Assembly: GCA_024803745.1 (NCBI GenBank)
Contig: JANJXV010000013.1
Location: 32,220,001 to 32,284,000 of the forward strand
Origin: Megascapheus bottae
Taxonomy: Eukaryota; Chordata; Mammalia; Rodentia; Geomyidae
Direction: 5' to 3'
Length of the DNA: 64,000 bases
Below are positions 35,790-46,035 of this stretch, in pieces (within the stretch, counting starts at the first letter, position 1; each line of letters opens with the position of its first letter). Under the pieces are notes generated by a model that ran no database searches, was not told the origin of the DNA, and worked only from the letters and a program-made list of their open reading frames with translations. Made by a program: the position numbers and the translations under genes.

Positions 35790-36345
35790 ATGTATTATCT
35801 CAGCTGGCATTGCTAACCATGATTCAATCCAGTCCTTACAGGCCTTACAAGTTGATCTGGGAACATGTTCATCATCTGGTTTCCAGTACCCTGGCACTCA
35901 AGTGAACCTATGCTGTGATTCCCAGCACTCCAACCACTGTGAGCAGGAAGGAGCTACTGGGTTCATCACTCCTAGGTGAAGACAGCATGTGAGGATCCTG
36001 GACTTTCAGACTCCCAGACAACTCACTGAGGTCCCTAGCTGAAATTTTCCTCCAGAACAGAAGAGGACTAGATATATTGTTCCTAGAGGTCTGAGTGTCG
36101 CCCTGGGAGGAGAATGTTGCTTTTGGTGAACCACACTGGAGTAATAAAAGATAGCCTGGCAGCTGTAAAGAGGTGACTAGATGAGAGAGAAAGGGAGAGA
36201 CAGGGGTCCCAAGGATGGTATAAGAGATTGTACAACTGGTCCCCCTGAGCAACTTCTCTAATCCCAGCCATTATTGGCCCACTGGTGATTGTTTTAATGT
36301 TACTGTTGATTGACCCATGTGTAATTAATGAAATGATGTCTTTGG
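35790..36345 (+). pseudogene. env: Broken retroviral env, transmembrane (TM) subunit remnant
   Basis: In intact viruses this part of Env anchors the spike and drives membrane fusion. Here it is dead. Short blocks in the order expected of a gammaretroviral TM can be read in shifting frames: an LQNRRGLDILFL block (36050-36085) at the conserved immunosuppressive-type segment, then a stop; a GECCFW block (36109-36126) containing the cysteine pair of the CX6CC motif, in another frame and followed by a stop; a GWYKRLYNWSP block (36213-36245) followed by a stop; and a hydrophobic anchor, IIGPLVIVLMLLLIDPC (36270-36320). At least three stops and two frame changes separate them. I do not reconstruct the protein. 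The blocks support class I (gammaretrovirus-like) ancestry. Confidence 0.75.
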
Positions 36346-36436
36346 TAAAAAAAGGATCAGAGTTATAAAACTGATCCTACACACCCGGTATAACCCCGTT
36401 TGTATTAAGGTAAACTAGTCAAGGATTTGACTAGGC

Positions 36437-36453
36437 TGGAAGAAAAGCGGGAA
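36437..36453 (+). promoter_or_regulatory. Polypurine tract before U3
   Basis: GGAAGAAAAGCGGGAA directly precedes TGTTAAGGGG, the inferred first bases of the 3' LTR. This is the plus-strand priming site of the parental virus. Confidence 0.7.
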
Positions 36454-36998
36454 TGTTAAGGGGAGGAGGGACTGGCGCCATCTGGAATGCCTAAGAGTTC
36501 CCCGCCCTATTGTGGAAGGTGTCAATGGTACAGCCCAGCCACCTTGACTTCCCCACCCCCCATGAGGAGGGATGTCTGGTACAGCCCAACCACCTTTGCC
36601 CTTCTAGGGAGGGGCAACCTTGACCTTCTCCCCACCGCCCATGAGGAGGTATAGCCACTTGGGTGGGGGTGGGCCTGCTTTGTGTAGAGACCTTCACAAT
36701 TTGCCCGCCAACTCCAACTAAGGTAATAGGTAAATTCAAACACTAGGCTGTAACCATATTGGCTACCTGCTTGTGGCTGGAGCTGGCAATGGTCTCTCTG
36801 TATGTAACTATCCCATTGGCCTCCTGTGTGGCCAGGTTCAACCACATGGGTTTTGCCCTTAAAAACCCAGCATGAGTGTTGCTCTGGGTCACAGTGTCAG
36901 CTCCCGAATCTGCACTGTGTCCCTGGCTGTTCAGTTCACCATCTATTTCCCCTGGCCGGTCAGTTCACCATCTACTTCCCCAATAAATTCACACAAGG
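36454..36998 (+). repeat. 3' U3-R of the processed retrovirus
   Basis: U3 runs from TGTTAAGGGG (36454) to about 36885. It holds imperfect direct repeats, with TGGTACAGCCCARCCACC at 36526 and 36577 and CCATGAGGAGG at 36560 and 36639, laid out like gammaretroviral enhancer repeats. A TATA-like TTAAAAA lies at 36859. R starts at about 36886 and carries AATAAA at 36982-36987. R ends in poly(A), and no U5 is present. The 3' R has a roughly 33-bp internal duplication ('ggtcagttcaccatct' unit) absent from the 5' R. Confidence 0.8.
36859..36865 (+). promoter_or_regulatory. TATA-like box of the retroviral U3
   Basis: TTAAAAA begins 27 bases upstream of GGGTCACAG. The 5' end of the whole retroviral copy coincides with that point, so the box position independently predicts the start of the RNA that was copied. 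Confidence 0.6.
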
Positions 36999-37019
36999 AA
37001 AAAAAAAAAAAGCTAAAGG

Positions 37020-37221
37020 GGTCCAGGAGTTTGGCCTAGTGGTAGAGTGCTTGCCTAGTATGCATGAAGACCAGGGTTCGATTCCTTGGTGAAACATACA
37101 TAGAAAAAAAGCCAAAAGTGGTGCTGAGGTTCAAGTGGTAGAGCTCTGACCTTGATAAAGTCCAAGGATAGTGCTCAGGCCCTGAGCTCAAGCCCAGGCA
37201 GGACTGGCAAAAAAAAAAAAA
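37020..37221 (+). mobile_element. IDL-Geo SINE in the retroviral copy's A-rich target
   Basis: Complete dimer (aggagtttggcctagtggtagagtgcttgcc...ggactggc) with a long A tail. Its own direct repeat is AAAAAGCTAAAGG at 37007-37019 and a one-mismatch copy at 37222-37234. This target overlaps the right-hand target duplication of the retroviral copy. Confidence 0.93.
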
Positions 37222-37234
37222 AAAAAGCCAAAGG

Positions 37235-37273
37235 ATGTGAACCAGGCTCCAAGATCAAGCTCTAGTTCTAGCT
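37235..37273 (+). mobile_element. B1-Geo SINE, 3' remainder
   Basis: 'accaggctccaagatcaagc' and 'tctagttctagct' fit the last 40 bases of the B1-Geo tail. They complete the SINE that starts at 31277 and was split by the retroviral copy and then by the IDL-Geo copy. Confidence 0.65.
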
Positions 37274-37929
37274 AAATGAGTGAATGAATGATTGGATAAA
37301 TAGTGCTTTCAGTGAAACTGCCAACATTGGAGGGTTTTTTGATATATATATATTTAATTCAAAGCGAATCAACAGTTACACACCATAAATTCTTACTTTG
37401 ACACTCACCAAAATAGTCACCTGGAAAACCCACTTTTTGTGACAAAGTACAGAAGGCTTGGTCACATTTAAATCACTGAGAACTAGAGAGAAATACTATC
37501 GCAAACTGTAATAGACATTAATTCCATAAAATTTTTCCATGGGAGTTTTTTTTGTCAACATGGAGGTTATCTCCTGAGACCTTGCCTGTGCCTAACTGTC
37601 TCTAATTTACTTACAGCAAATATTTTAATGAAAATAACTAGCTATGGAAAAATCACAAAATGAAATATAATGTCATGTAGTATGAATGCTATAAAGAGGG
37701 ATAAATAAGGCTAAGAGAGTGGCAGCCATTGTGGTAGATAATATGGTCAGATAAGGCTCACTTCTGAGCAAGTCATCAGAACTCAAGTACAGGAGAGAAT
37801 TAACTAGACACACAAACCTTATTGAGCAGAATGATAAGGAATTGTGTGAATAGAGAATAAAATGAGGCCAAAATATCCATTGAGTAAACTTATGTGTTCA
37901 AGAACTTTGTTATTCCCTCATTATCAACG
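37274..37929. other. Unique non-coding stretch
   Basis: A short TA run near 37340; nothing else was recognised. Confidence 0.4.
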
Positions 37930-38120
37930 GGAGAGGCAATGTGGTGTGATGAAAATAGCATGGACTTCGAGTCCTACTATTAGTGAATAGCCCTAAGACA
38001 GTAGACTTTAAAAATTCTCAATTTCTTAGCTTACAAAATGAGGACAGAAATGAATATTACTATAGAGACTGTAACAAAAAATGTATAAATTCATAACTCA
38101 CTAACTGGTGCATGGTATGC
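37930..38120 (+). mobile_element. MIR fragment
   Basis: Plus-sense MIR order: 'gcaatgtggtgtgatgaaaatagcatggacttcgagtc', then 'caatttcttagcttacaaaatgagg', at old-repeat identity. Confidence 0.65.
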
Positions 38121-41100
38121 TCCACCTCTACCCTACTCTACAGTCACTTGGCCTTATATTTATTATTAAATTAGACCTAAGTTCCTTGGCCTTGTGTACT
38201 CTATTAAATGTCCATATGAAATGCTTTTTTTTTCATAGCCATTATTCATTTGTCTAACAAAGAGCATTAGAAGTAAGATCAGTGTAGTTATGATTTCATT
38301 TTGGAGATGACCTTCGAATACATACCTCACCAACTAGTCTATAATCACAAAATAAATACCTCTGAGAAATTTATTCAGTTTTAAAGGTCCAGGTTCATTA
38401 ACGATGAACATTTTATAAACAATGGTTGGAAGGAAAGAAAACAAGGAGAATGAATATGCATTATTTTTTTTAGCCAGATTTTATTCTCCTAGTGACTTTT
38501 TTTTCTTTCTTGGCAATTCCATTGTCTTCAGTAAGTCCTAGTTGAAGCAAAATGAACTGCATGCAAAACTTTGTACGTTTATTGCTGAGAGATACATAAG
38601 GAAGGAAACGGTAAAGGCAGCACTGACTTTATCTTGTCTCTGTTTCACCAGTGCTTAGCACAATTGTTGTCATTTACTGATCAATATACCTAACAAGTGT
38701 GTGTGAAAAAGCGATAAGCTACCACATCCTTGAAAATATAATGCATATCTGAATGTATGTGTTGGGGATGGAGGCAATTATGAGATGAAATAATCATGAA
38801 TGATGATAATGAAATATGAGATGAAAAATTACAGTGAAGCTTCTAGAAAGCATTTGCTTTTCCAGTCTAGCACACCAAAAGAGGGCCCTGAAAAGAGTTT
38901 CCATCCCTTTTGGAAACCATATAGATGAGCTGTCACTTAAGAAGGTGAAATACTATGGAAGTACTATTTTTTCTCTTTGGACAAGTTTTCTGGGTGGGGT
39001 GCTAGGTGAAGGACAGATGAAGTGCTTTGATTGCCCTGGGGGAGGTGGTAAAACCTGTGAGGTCCTAGGGGCAGGACATGGAGGACCCTTTCTCCCACCT
39101 GGTACTGGTTGCTTGGAGAAAGCACATTCCAAGGCCAGACAGCAACTGACACCCTGCTGAGAACAAAGATACATGAGCTTGCCACACATGGTTTTGGTTA
39201 TCTGAGAAGACTGTGTTTTTGAATGACAAAAAACTGTCTCCCCTTTACTTGGACTTGGTTTCCTAAGGGCTTTTGGCTCTTTCTGACAGAAAAGGCACTG
39301 GAGTTACCTTGAAAGTATAGTACAAGCATAGGTTTTCAAAACTACTGGACATAGTCATCTAATAGGGCCAGGCTAGGTTGCCTCAAAGTCCTGAGGGAGC
39401 AGCAGCTGCTGCTGCTGCTTCTTCAGGGCTACTGAAATACTATCAACATGCAACATTCATCTAAACATTGTTCTGTCAGAGCCCCTGGCCAAGGCACCCA
39501 CTCTTTTTGTGATATCAATCAAATAAGCCCAGAATACAACAGACTTGGCACATGAAACCCTTGTCTTTTGAATCTATGTCCACTTTTCCTTGTTCTATCC
39601 CACCTTGAATATTTAAAGCATAGATGAACTATCAAACACATCTACAGTAACCAAGCTTCCTTGAGAAACAGGACAAACCAGGCTATCTGCCCTGACATTC
39701 TTGCCATTGGTCGCACAACATCATAGTCTCTTTTCTGTGTGTATAGAATTCACTTTAGAGTCCATGGGAAACGTTAAAATATACTCCCCTCATATGCCAG
39801 ACATGAAAAACCTAGTTGGAACACTTAAGGTTGTTCACTGGGAGTGTGTTTCTACATAATGGATTACAATTACATTGTATTCTAGATTTGTATTCCAGAT
39901 AAGAAATGACTATTTTACCCACCATAGAGTGGAAGAGGAGGAAGCAGCAGCAGGGTCCTCACTAGTCTTCTCCTGAGGCACAATCGGATGCCCTCACCCC
40001 TTTCCAGACTTCCCCATACATTCAGCAAGGTGCCTTCCTAGCTGACTTCCTTGCCTGACTTTGTCTAAACTAGTCAAAATTGATATTTGTGTTGGTTTTC
40101 ACTATGGATGCTGACTGTCAGTTCTGTGGATTGTATTGGCTATGAAAATGAATGATCAGATCTCTACAGCACTGGATGGAGACTGAGGCATATAACTATG
40201 GCTGTAGCTTCTACCCCTCTGCATCTGTCTTGCAAGCTGCTCTTATGTATTGTAGGACCTGGGACTTCTCCAATGGACAAATTTGACTACAAAGATCTGT
40301 AAGATTACAGGACTGGGATAAAGTGTTCTTGGACCTTTGCTGTATCTGGAGACTCTTACAAACCAATTCTACTTCGATTCTCTTTTTCCTTGTACAGTGT
40401 CAGACTCCACTTGTGACCTGAATGTTCTTCCCATCTTTACTTGATATGTACCCTAATATATCTTTACATTTTGGCTAACCTGAAGTAGGATATAGTGGAG
40501 AAAATGATCACTTACAGTTCTTACATAGAGCTTTGCTTTGTTAAGGCTTCCCTTAAATAGTATAAAACACAGAAACATTAAGACAGCTTACATCCTCACC
40601 TATGACCCTTTTCTACTGCTCTCCTGAAGTATAGAAAGGTGATCTAGAGATATTTTAGGAATGTGTATCTGATAGTTTAATTAAATTAAACATCTAGAGG
40701 ATCTAGCCCCTCCTTTCTTTTGGTTCCCAAGTCAAAGGATTCCTGTGATTTTTAGTATAATATCATATATCTTTTCTTATTTTGATTTAATAGAGATCAA
40801 TTTCTCATAACCATTCTGTAAATGTTGTTCAAAGTCTCATTCCCATGCCTTCAGCCCAGCTGCACCTGCTGCCAGGGTTTTTATAGCCCTGGTTATGTTG
40901 AAGAATTCTTTTTCAGGTCATTTATCCATGGTAGCTGGTGTGGAGAAGCAATTTAAGTCATGCTTCTGTCTTTTATAATTCATCATGATGGGAAGGTATG
41001 ACTATGACCAGATATTCTACAAAATAGAGCAGGTCAGAGGTGGGAGCAGAGAATGGAGAAAAAACTAGGGAGGATCCAGTCACAATATTGACCTATTGAA

Positions 41101-41239
41101 AGGGGAACTTTAGGAGATGGGTAGGAGTGGGACAGATGAAGGAGAATGATGGAAGGAGTGACATTGATTGGGACATTGCTGTAAACTGACATGTTGAATT
41201 GAGACCCCTTTGTACAAATACACAAAGGAAGTTTTTTTT
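38121..41239. other. 3.1 kb without an assignable gene
   Basis: Overlapping plus and minus frames at 38834-39189 (up to 108 codons, relatively GC-rich) have no domain I know. A short GCT/GCA run lies near 39402-39420. The region 39340-40500 may contain old LTR-type repeats, but I cannot name one. Confidence 0.4.
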
Positions 41240-41344
41240 TATGTTGTATTTTCTTTTTGGGGTAATGTATAGTGGGTTATAGTTACCTTTATCAAGTAGT
41301 GGGTGTATTACGTCTTGAACCTTGATATCCCTTTCATCTCTTCC

Positions 41345-41447
41345 CTTGTTGGTTGTGAGTCTTGAAGTCTGGGCCTGGGCACTGTTCCCGAGCGCTTCAG
41401 CTCAAGGCTACCTCCCTATCCCTTGATCCATAGCACTCTTTCTCTTT
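41345..41447 (-). mobile_element. Partial SINE (Geo-like tail) inside L1
   Basis: 'cttgaagtctgggcctgggcactgttcccgag...gctcaaggctacc...cccttgatccatagcac' is the Geo-like right monomer only; the head is missing. Confidence 0.75.
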
Positions 41448-42304
41448 CTTATGTTTTTGACTACCTTTCCCTCCTCTACACCTTCCAATCCTCTTGTTTT
41501 CCTCCTTCCCTTCAAATAAATAACCACATATCCAATATAGCAGGTAATAGTGAGATACAGTAACCACATGAGCTTAACCATAAGGGGAAAAAAAAGAGAA
41601 TACCTTCTCATAGTGCATTAAAAACAATCAGAAAGAGAAATCTCTTATTTCCACATCCTAGTGTTCATTTCATTTTGTCTCATCATATATGACATATGTA
41701 CATAGCTTTTGAGCTATTGTGATCCTTTGCTAGAGGAATCCCTAGATGTGTATTATTACAATTGGGGAAAACCATGGAGCCTATGTTCCTTTGGGTCTGG
41801 CTTACTTCACTTAATACTTTTTTTTCCCCCAAATCTTTACATTTCCTTATGAATAGGGTGATGTCATTCCTTCTGATGGAAGCATAGAATTCCATTGTAT
41901 ATAAGATGGGCATCTGGATTGGTTCCATATCTTAGCTATGATAAATAATGGTGCATTGAACATCGTTGTGCTACTAGCTTTAATATGCCCTTGTTTCTGG
42001 ACATTTGGGTAAAAGCCAAGGAGTGGGATTGCTGGATCATAGGGAGCTCTATGTTTAGTCTTTTGAGGAATCATCATACTGCTTTCAGAGTGGTTGAACA
42101 AGTTTACACTCCCACCAACAGTGTGGTAGTGATCACTTCTGGCCACATCCCCACCAGCATCTGTTATTAGATTTCTTGATAATGGCCATTCTAACTGGAG
42201 TGAAGTAGAATCTCAAAGTTGTTTTGATTTGCATTTGATTTCATATATCTGTAGACCATTTTTATTTCCTCCAGAGAAGTCTCTCTTTAATTCTTTAGCC
42301 AAAC

Positions 42305-42592
42305 ATTTTTTCATATATTTTTATTGTAATTAATAGAAGGGTTACATTATATTCACCAGATAGAAGGTGCATTACTTCACATACATTGATACGCTTTCAC
42401 ATGTCTTGGTCCCCATTTCCCTCCCCCCACCCCTCATCTTGTTTTTCCCCCTTCCCTATCCAATTTCAAATAACCAAATACGCATATATCTAATATATCA
42501 GATAACATACTGTAACAATATGAGATAACCAAGGGACAGCAAAAGAGATGAGAGATAACAGTACATTAAGGACAACAATCACTCATTATATG
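42305..42592 (-). mobile_element. Younger LINE-1 3' UTR nested in an older L1
   Basis: A 3' UTR-only L1 (...tattgtaattaatagaaggg..., ...accagatagaaggtgcatt...) with a perfect 13-bp target duplication TCTTTAGCCAAAC at 42292-42304 and 42593-42605. Only about 290 bp was copied. Confidence 0.95.
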
Positions 42593-43350
42593 TCTTTAGC
42601 CAAACTTTTAATGGGATGGTTGTTTCTTTGAGTATTTGTTTTTGAGAAGTTCAATTTTTTTTGAACTGTAGGTATATTTTAAATATGAGGCCTTTGTTGT
42701 ATGGCTAGTGAAGATCTTCTCCCACGCTGTGAGCTTACTGTTTAAATTGTTAGCTATGTCTTTTGCTATACAGAAGCTCTACAGTCCCAATTGACCAAGT
42801 TTTCTTTATTCAAAGTTGTGTTTCTTGGCCTTTATTAAGCAAGTTTTGACCTAAGCTAGGGAGTCCTAGTGTACCTCTTATTCCTTCCTGTAAAGTTTTC
42901 AGGGTATCTTCTTTTATCTCAAGGTTTTGTATCCTTTTGGAATTAATTCTGGTGCAGGGTAACTTATAAGGATCCAACTTTAGTGTACTAAAGGTGTTTA
43001 ACCAATTCTGCCAGAACCATTTGTTGAAGAGGCTGTTTTTCTTCCATCCTATTTGTTTTGCTCTGTTATTGAAGATTAGGTGGCCATAGGTCTATGGGTT
43101 TATTTCTGGGTATGCAGATCTATCCCATTGGTCCCCAGGCCTATTCTTGTGCCAGTACCAATCTGTTTTTATTACTATATCTCTATAATAGATCCTACTC
43201 TTCCAGTACTATTCTTTCTGCTAAGGATTGTTTTTGCTATATGGGGTCTTTTATTATTCCATATGAATTTTTGGATTGCTGCCTCTATTTCATTAAAGAA
43301 TGGCATTGGGGCATTGATGGGTATTGCACTGATGTTTTTTTTAATACCTA

Positions 43351-44109
43351 GAAAAGTAGTGAGAGATGGGGTGGGAAACATAGGCAGGAAATTTGGAGGC
43401 TCCTGAAGATGTTGGGGCCTCAATATATTGGGGTTGGGATTTTAGCTCTTTGTGATTCTAAATTTTTCACTGAAGGGCCAGATAGAATAAAGGGCTCCCT
43501 CGGGAGAACAAAAAAGACTACATGGCTCTGATGTCCCAAACCCTCACCTCTTTTCTTGAAGTTGAGGCTGGAAGAGAAAAGCTAAGATCTTCCTATGGGA
43601 CCCTGGATCCATATCTAATTGGTCATTTGGATACTAACTCTTTCTGATTATGGTTTTCAACAGCTGCATGGATCACTTTACCAAAGAAGGGCAGGGAGTG
43701 CACCTGAAAAGTTATTCATTTTTTTTTTACTTCTTTTGAATGAATACCTGAAGTCACCTTTTATAGAGACATTTTATAGAGACTTATGACATGGGGATTA
43801 AATTCTCTCTCAAGGATAAGAATTAGGATAATTCTATAGGTTATAGGAGCTTTGGGGTGTTTTTGAAACCAAGACATAATGCCACAAATGCTTTATATTA
43901 GGAATCATAGTGTGGATATGTCTATATAATAATGTAGTATATAGCTTTTTCAAATAAGTGATCTTGTTTGAGATGTGCTTTAGTAAGTTAGTGAATGAAA
44001 TCTTGAACTATAGATACAGGGTAGTATCTTGCTCTTTCCTCTTCAACTAGACATCTTAAAACAGTGTATCTGCAGGTGGGGCCAGGACTTCCTGTGTTGA
44101 AATTCTAAG
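43351..44109. other. Unique non-coding stretch
   Basis: Nothing recognised. Confidence 0.4.
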
Positions 44110-44590
44110 CAGGATGTTCTTTATTATTTTTATTCATTTTTCTTTTTTTGCTGAAGTGAACATGTATCTTGATTAGCTACACTTGAAAAGGTCAACCCTT
44201 CTCCTAGGCATTGGGTGTCTGGAAAGCCACATGCTGTGAGCCTTGTATACGAAGCTTATCTCTGTCTGGAATCAGATCTGTATATATTATGTCAGCCTCC
44301 ACCAGTTGTCCAGTGATAAATGTGGTGCCTACCTCAGCCATCTTGGTATTCTTGTTGGCTCCTGCCTTCAACTTGATGGAAGAATGATTAATAAACATGA
44401 CCAAGGATGGTGAAGACTTTCGCATGGAGCTATCTGGAGTTGGCTTTGCTTACATGTGTTAGTGATTATTCTTGTACCCTTGAGGGCAGATCCACTTATC
44501 CCCTGTGAGTTAAAACTGGAGCCTCTTAGAACCTTGGGTTGCATGTGAAGGGAAGCCAAAGCTGGAACTACTCAGTTATCTTTTGCGCTA
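44110..44590 (-). pseudogene. Possible processed pseudogene of an unidentified gene
   Basis: On the minus strand 44425-44204 reads as a 73-codon frame with protein-like composition (includes KNTKMAEVGTTFITGQLVEA and IIYTDLIPDRDKLRI). It ends in a stop and is followed within about 60 bases by an A-rich region (about 44155-44110) that could be a poly(A) tail. A second frame (44559-44368) overlaps its start, as if a frameshift had split one reading frame. No introns or splice sites are seen. I do not recognise the parent, and a chance frame or repeat remains possible. Confidence 0.35.
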
Positions 44591-45346
44591 AGGGACATGA
44601 AAGGTAAGGGTGGGCTGGTGTCATTATTTTCCTACTGAGAATTCAGTGAACTGGATTCTAAACAAAACTCCAAAGAAACACTGGCGTTCCTCTTCAGCAC
44701 CTAAAAGAAGCAATCTATATTTTCTATGGTACAGAATTTACTCTATGCGTTGCTGTCCTTTGAATTCAGTACTACAGGGTTCTAGTGCACACACACACGA
44801 CACAATTAAACCAACCTGTATAGACTGTATTTAGTAAAACTAAATAAGAATGGAGGGCAAACAAGAATCTCCTAACAGGCTCAAGATCACACTTACAAGA
44901 GAAGTTGAAAAAGGGAGTTTGAAAAGGATAGAATCAGCTTTTTTACCTTTATTTCAAAATACCAAAAAAAAGAAAAAATCATTAGTTTCATGGGATAAAC
45001 ACCTAATTATATACCCCAAATTTTGTCTTGTAGTGCCTGACATGGGGCTCGTTCAGAATAAACAACCTAACATCTCAATAGCTACGTGACCTATCAACTC
45101 TGCTCCAATAGTCCACAGAAGTCCACAGGAGAATTGTCATTGATTCCAAGTTTCAGAGGCTTCTTCAAGTCATTTCATGTTATTTAAAACCAAAATTGAT
45201 TCTATCCTCTTCCCAGGTGAAGGGCAAGTAAAGATTCTTTCTGGATATGTTATTATAGCTTTATTACATTTAATAGTTGATAAAACTATTTGGGAAATGC
45301 TTTCTTTTATTAAAAATAGTGGAAGAATGTTTTCTTGTTACTTTTT
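44591..45346. other. Unique non-coding stretch
   Basis: Short frames (74-79 codons) without recognisable features; nothing else was found. Confidence 0.4.
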
Positions 45347-45571
45347 ATTAAATAATTTATTAACATTGATTTTTAATATCATATTTCAAATGACATGTTT
45401 AACAAACAAGTATCCAGAAGGGAATTTCTATATACAATCACTGGCACTTAGATTTTAGAACATAATTAAAATTAGGCTGAGGGTTTGTATGTCATAGATA
45501 TATATTAATCTATGTAATAAAACATGTCTATAGAGTCATAAATTTTTATGTCTATGTAGTTATGTTTATCA
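45347..45571 (-). repeat. Unclassified poly(A)-ended dispersed repeat, copy B
   Basis: Its reverse complement aligns over about 228 bases to 2091-2321 with roughly 16 differences by eye. It too ends in AATAAA...AATAAAAA in the transcript sense, so the A-rich end is at the left here. I could not find a clear target duplication. As for copy A, no source gene or known SINE/LINE promoter is recognised. Confidence 0.7.
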
Positions 45572-46035
45572 AAAATTAGTAGTGATTTTTTCTTTGCTTG
45601 TCCCTAAAATATTTGATTGCTTCTTGAAAAGCTGAAATTTTTGATTGTTTCTTAAAAGCTGAAATTGTGCTAAGGTTGTTGATTAAAGGAAAGCTGAAGT
45701 GTGTGATATTGGGAAAATGTATATATTTACTTTTGTACTACTTCTGAATCGGTAGTTAGCATTGGAAATCTTATTCATGTTGGTCTTACATGTGTTTCTT
45801 TGGAATGCTTTTAGAAATTATCTATTTTGCTGCCTTTGTAAATGAGGATATTTTCAGCTTGCTTGCTTGTATGTAAAAATGACTTTTCTGTAGATGAATG
45901 CACTATATAGCTCTCTTACACAATTCTTTTCAGCATAATAGTCTCTTATCAGTGGTCCATGTTCATTAAAAAAGTGTGTGTGTGCATAATTATTTCACCT
46001 TCATCTTTTAAATACTTTATGCCTGCCTCTCCCTA
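45572..46035. other. Unique non-coding stretch
   Basis: Contains two near-identical 25-base phrases ('attgtttcttaaaagctgaa' type) at about 45616-45668; otherwise nothing was recognised. Confidence 0.4.

Larger units (their letters stand above)
31468..37005 (+). mobile_element. Processed (LINE-1-copied) endogenous retrovirus, class I
   Basis: The order is R-U5-PBS-leader-internal-env remnant-PPT-U3-R-poly(A), the layout of the viral RNA and not of a provirus. The left end starts at GGTCACAGTG, the point lying 27 bases after the TATA-like TTAAAAA in the 3' U3 (36859 to 36886). The right end stops 11 bases after AATAAA in an A run (36999-37011), with no U5. The copy is flanked by a 16-bp direct repeat, AAAAAAGCTACAGGGG at 31452-31467 and a one-mismatch copy at 37006-37021; a retroviral integrase would make 4-6 bp. 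The simplest reading is that LINE-1 enzymes reverse-transcribed a polyadenylated retroviral RNA into a B1-Geo SINE. gag and pol are not recognisable, and two SINEs lie inside. It has no coding capacity. Confidence 0.85.
41240..43350 (-). mobile_element. LINE-1 3' half (ORF2 C-terminal region and 3' UTR), older copy
   Basis: Read on the minus strand: ORF2 sequence from about 43350 down to about 41680, including the segments matching '...gacccattggtc..' and '...gtgggagaagatcttc...', then the older-type 3' UTR to 41240. It is cut at its 5' end and carries many stops. A younger L1 (42305-42592) and a partial SINE (about 41345-41447) are inserted in it. Frames at 43080-43423 and 41683-42146 are pieces of this relic. 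Confidence 0.9.

Noticed and set aside
31468..37005. Ordinary provirus with 5' and 3' LTRs
   Set aside because: The left end has no U3, the right end has no U5 but a poly(A), and the flanking duplication is 16 bp; these fit an RNA copy made by LINE-1.
38834..39189. 108-codon plus frame with overlapping minus frames
   Set aside because: No recognisable domain, similar-length frames on the opposite strand, no splice or polyadenylation context; treated as chance in a GC-richer patch.
43080..43423. Hydrophobic 108- and 85-codon frames resembling membrane proteins
   Set aside because: They are out-of-frame or antisense readings of an L1 ORF2 relic.
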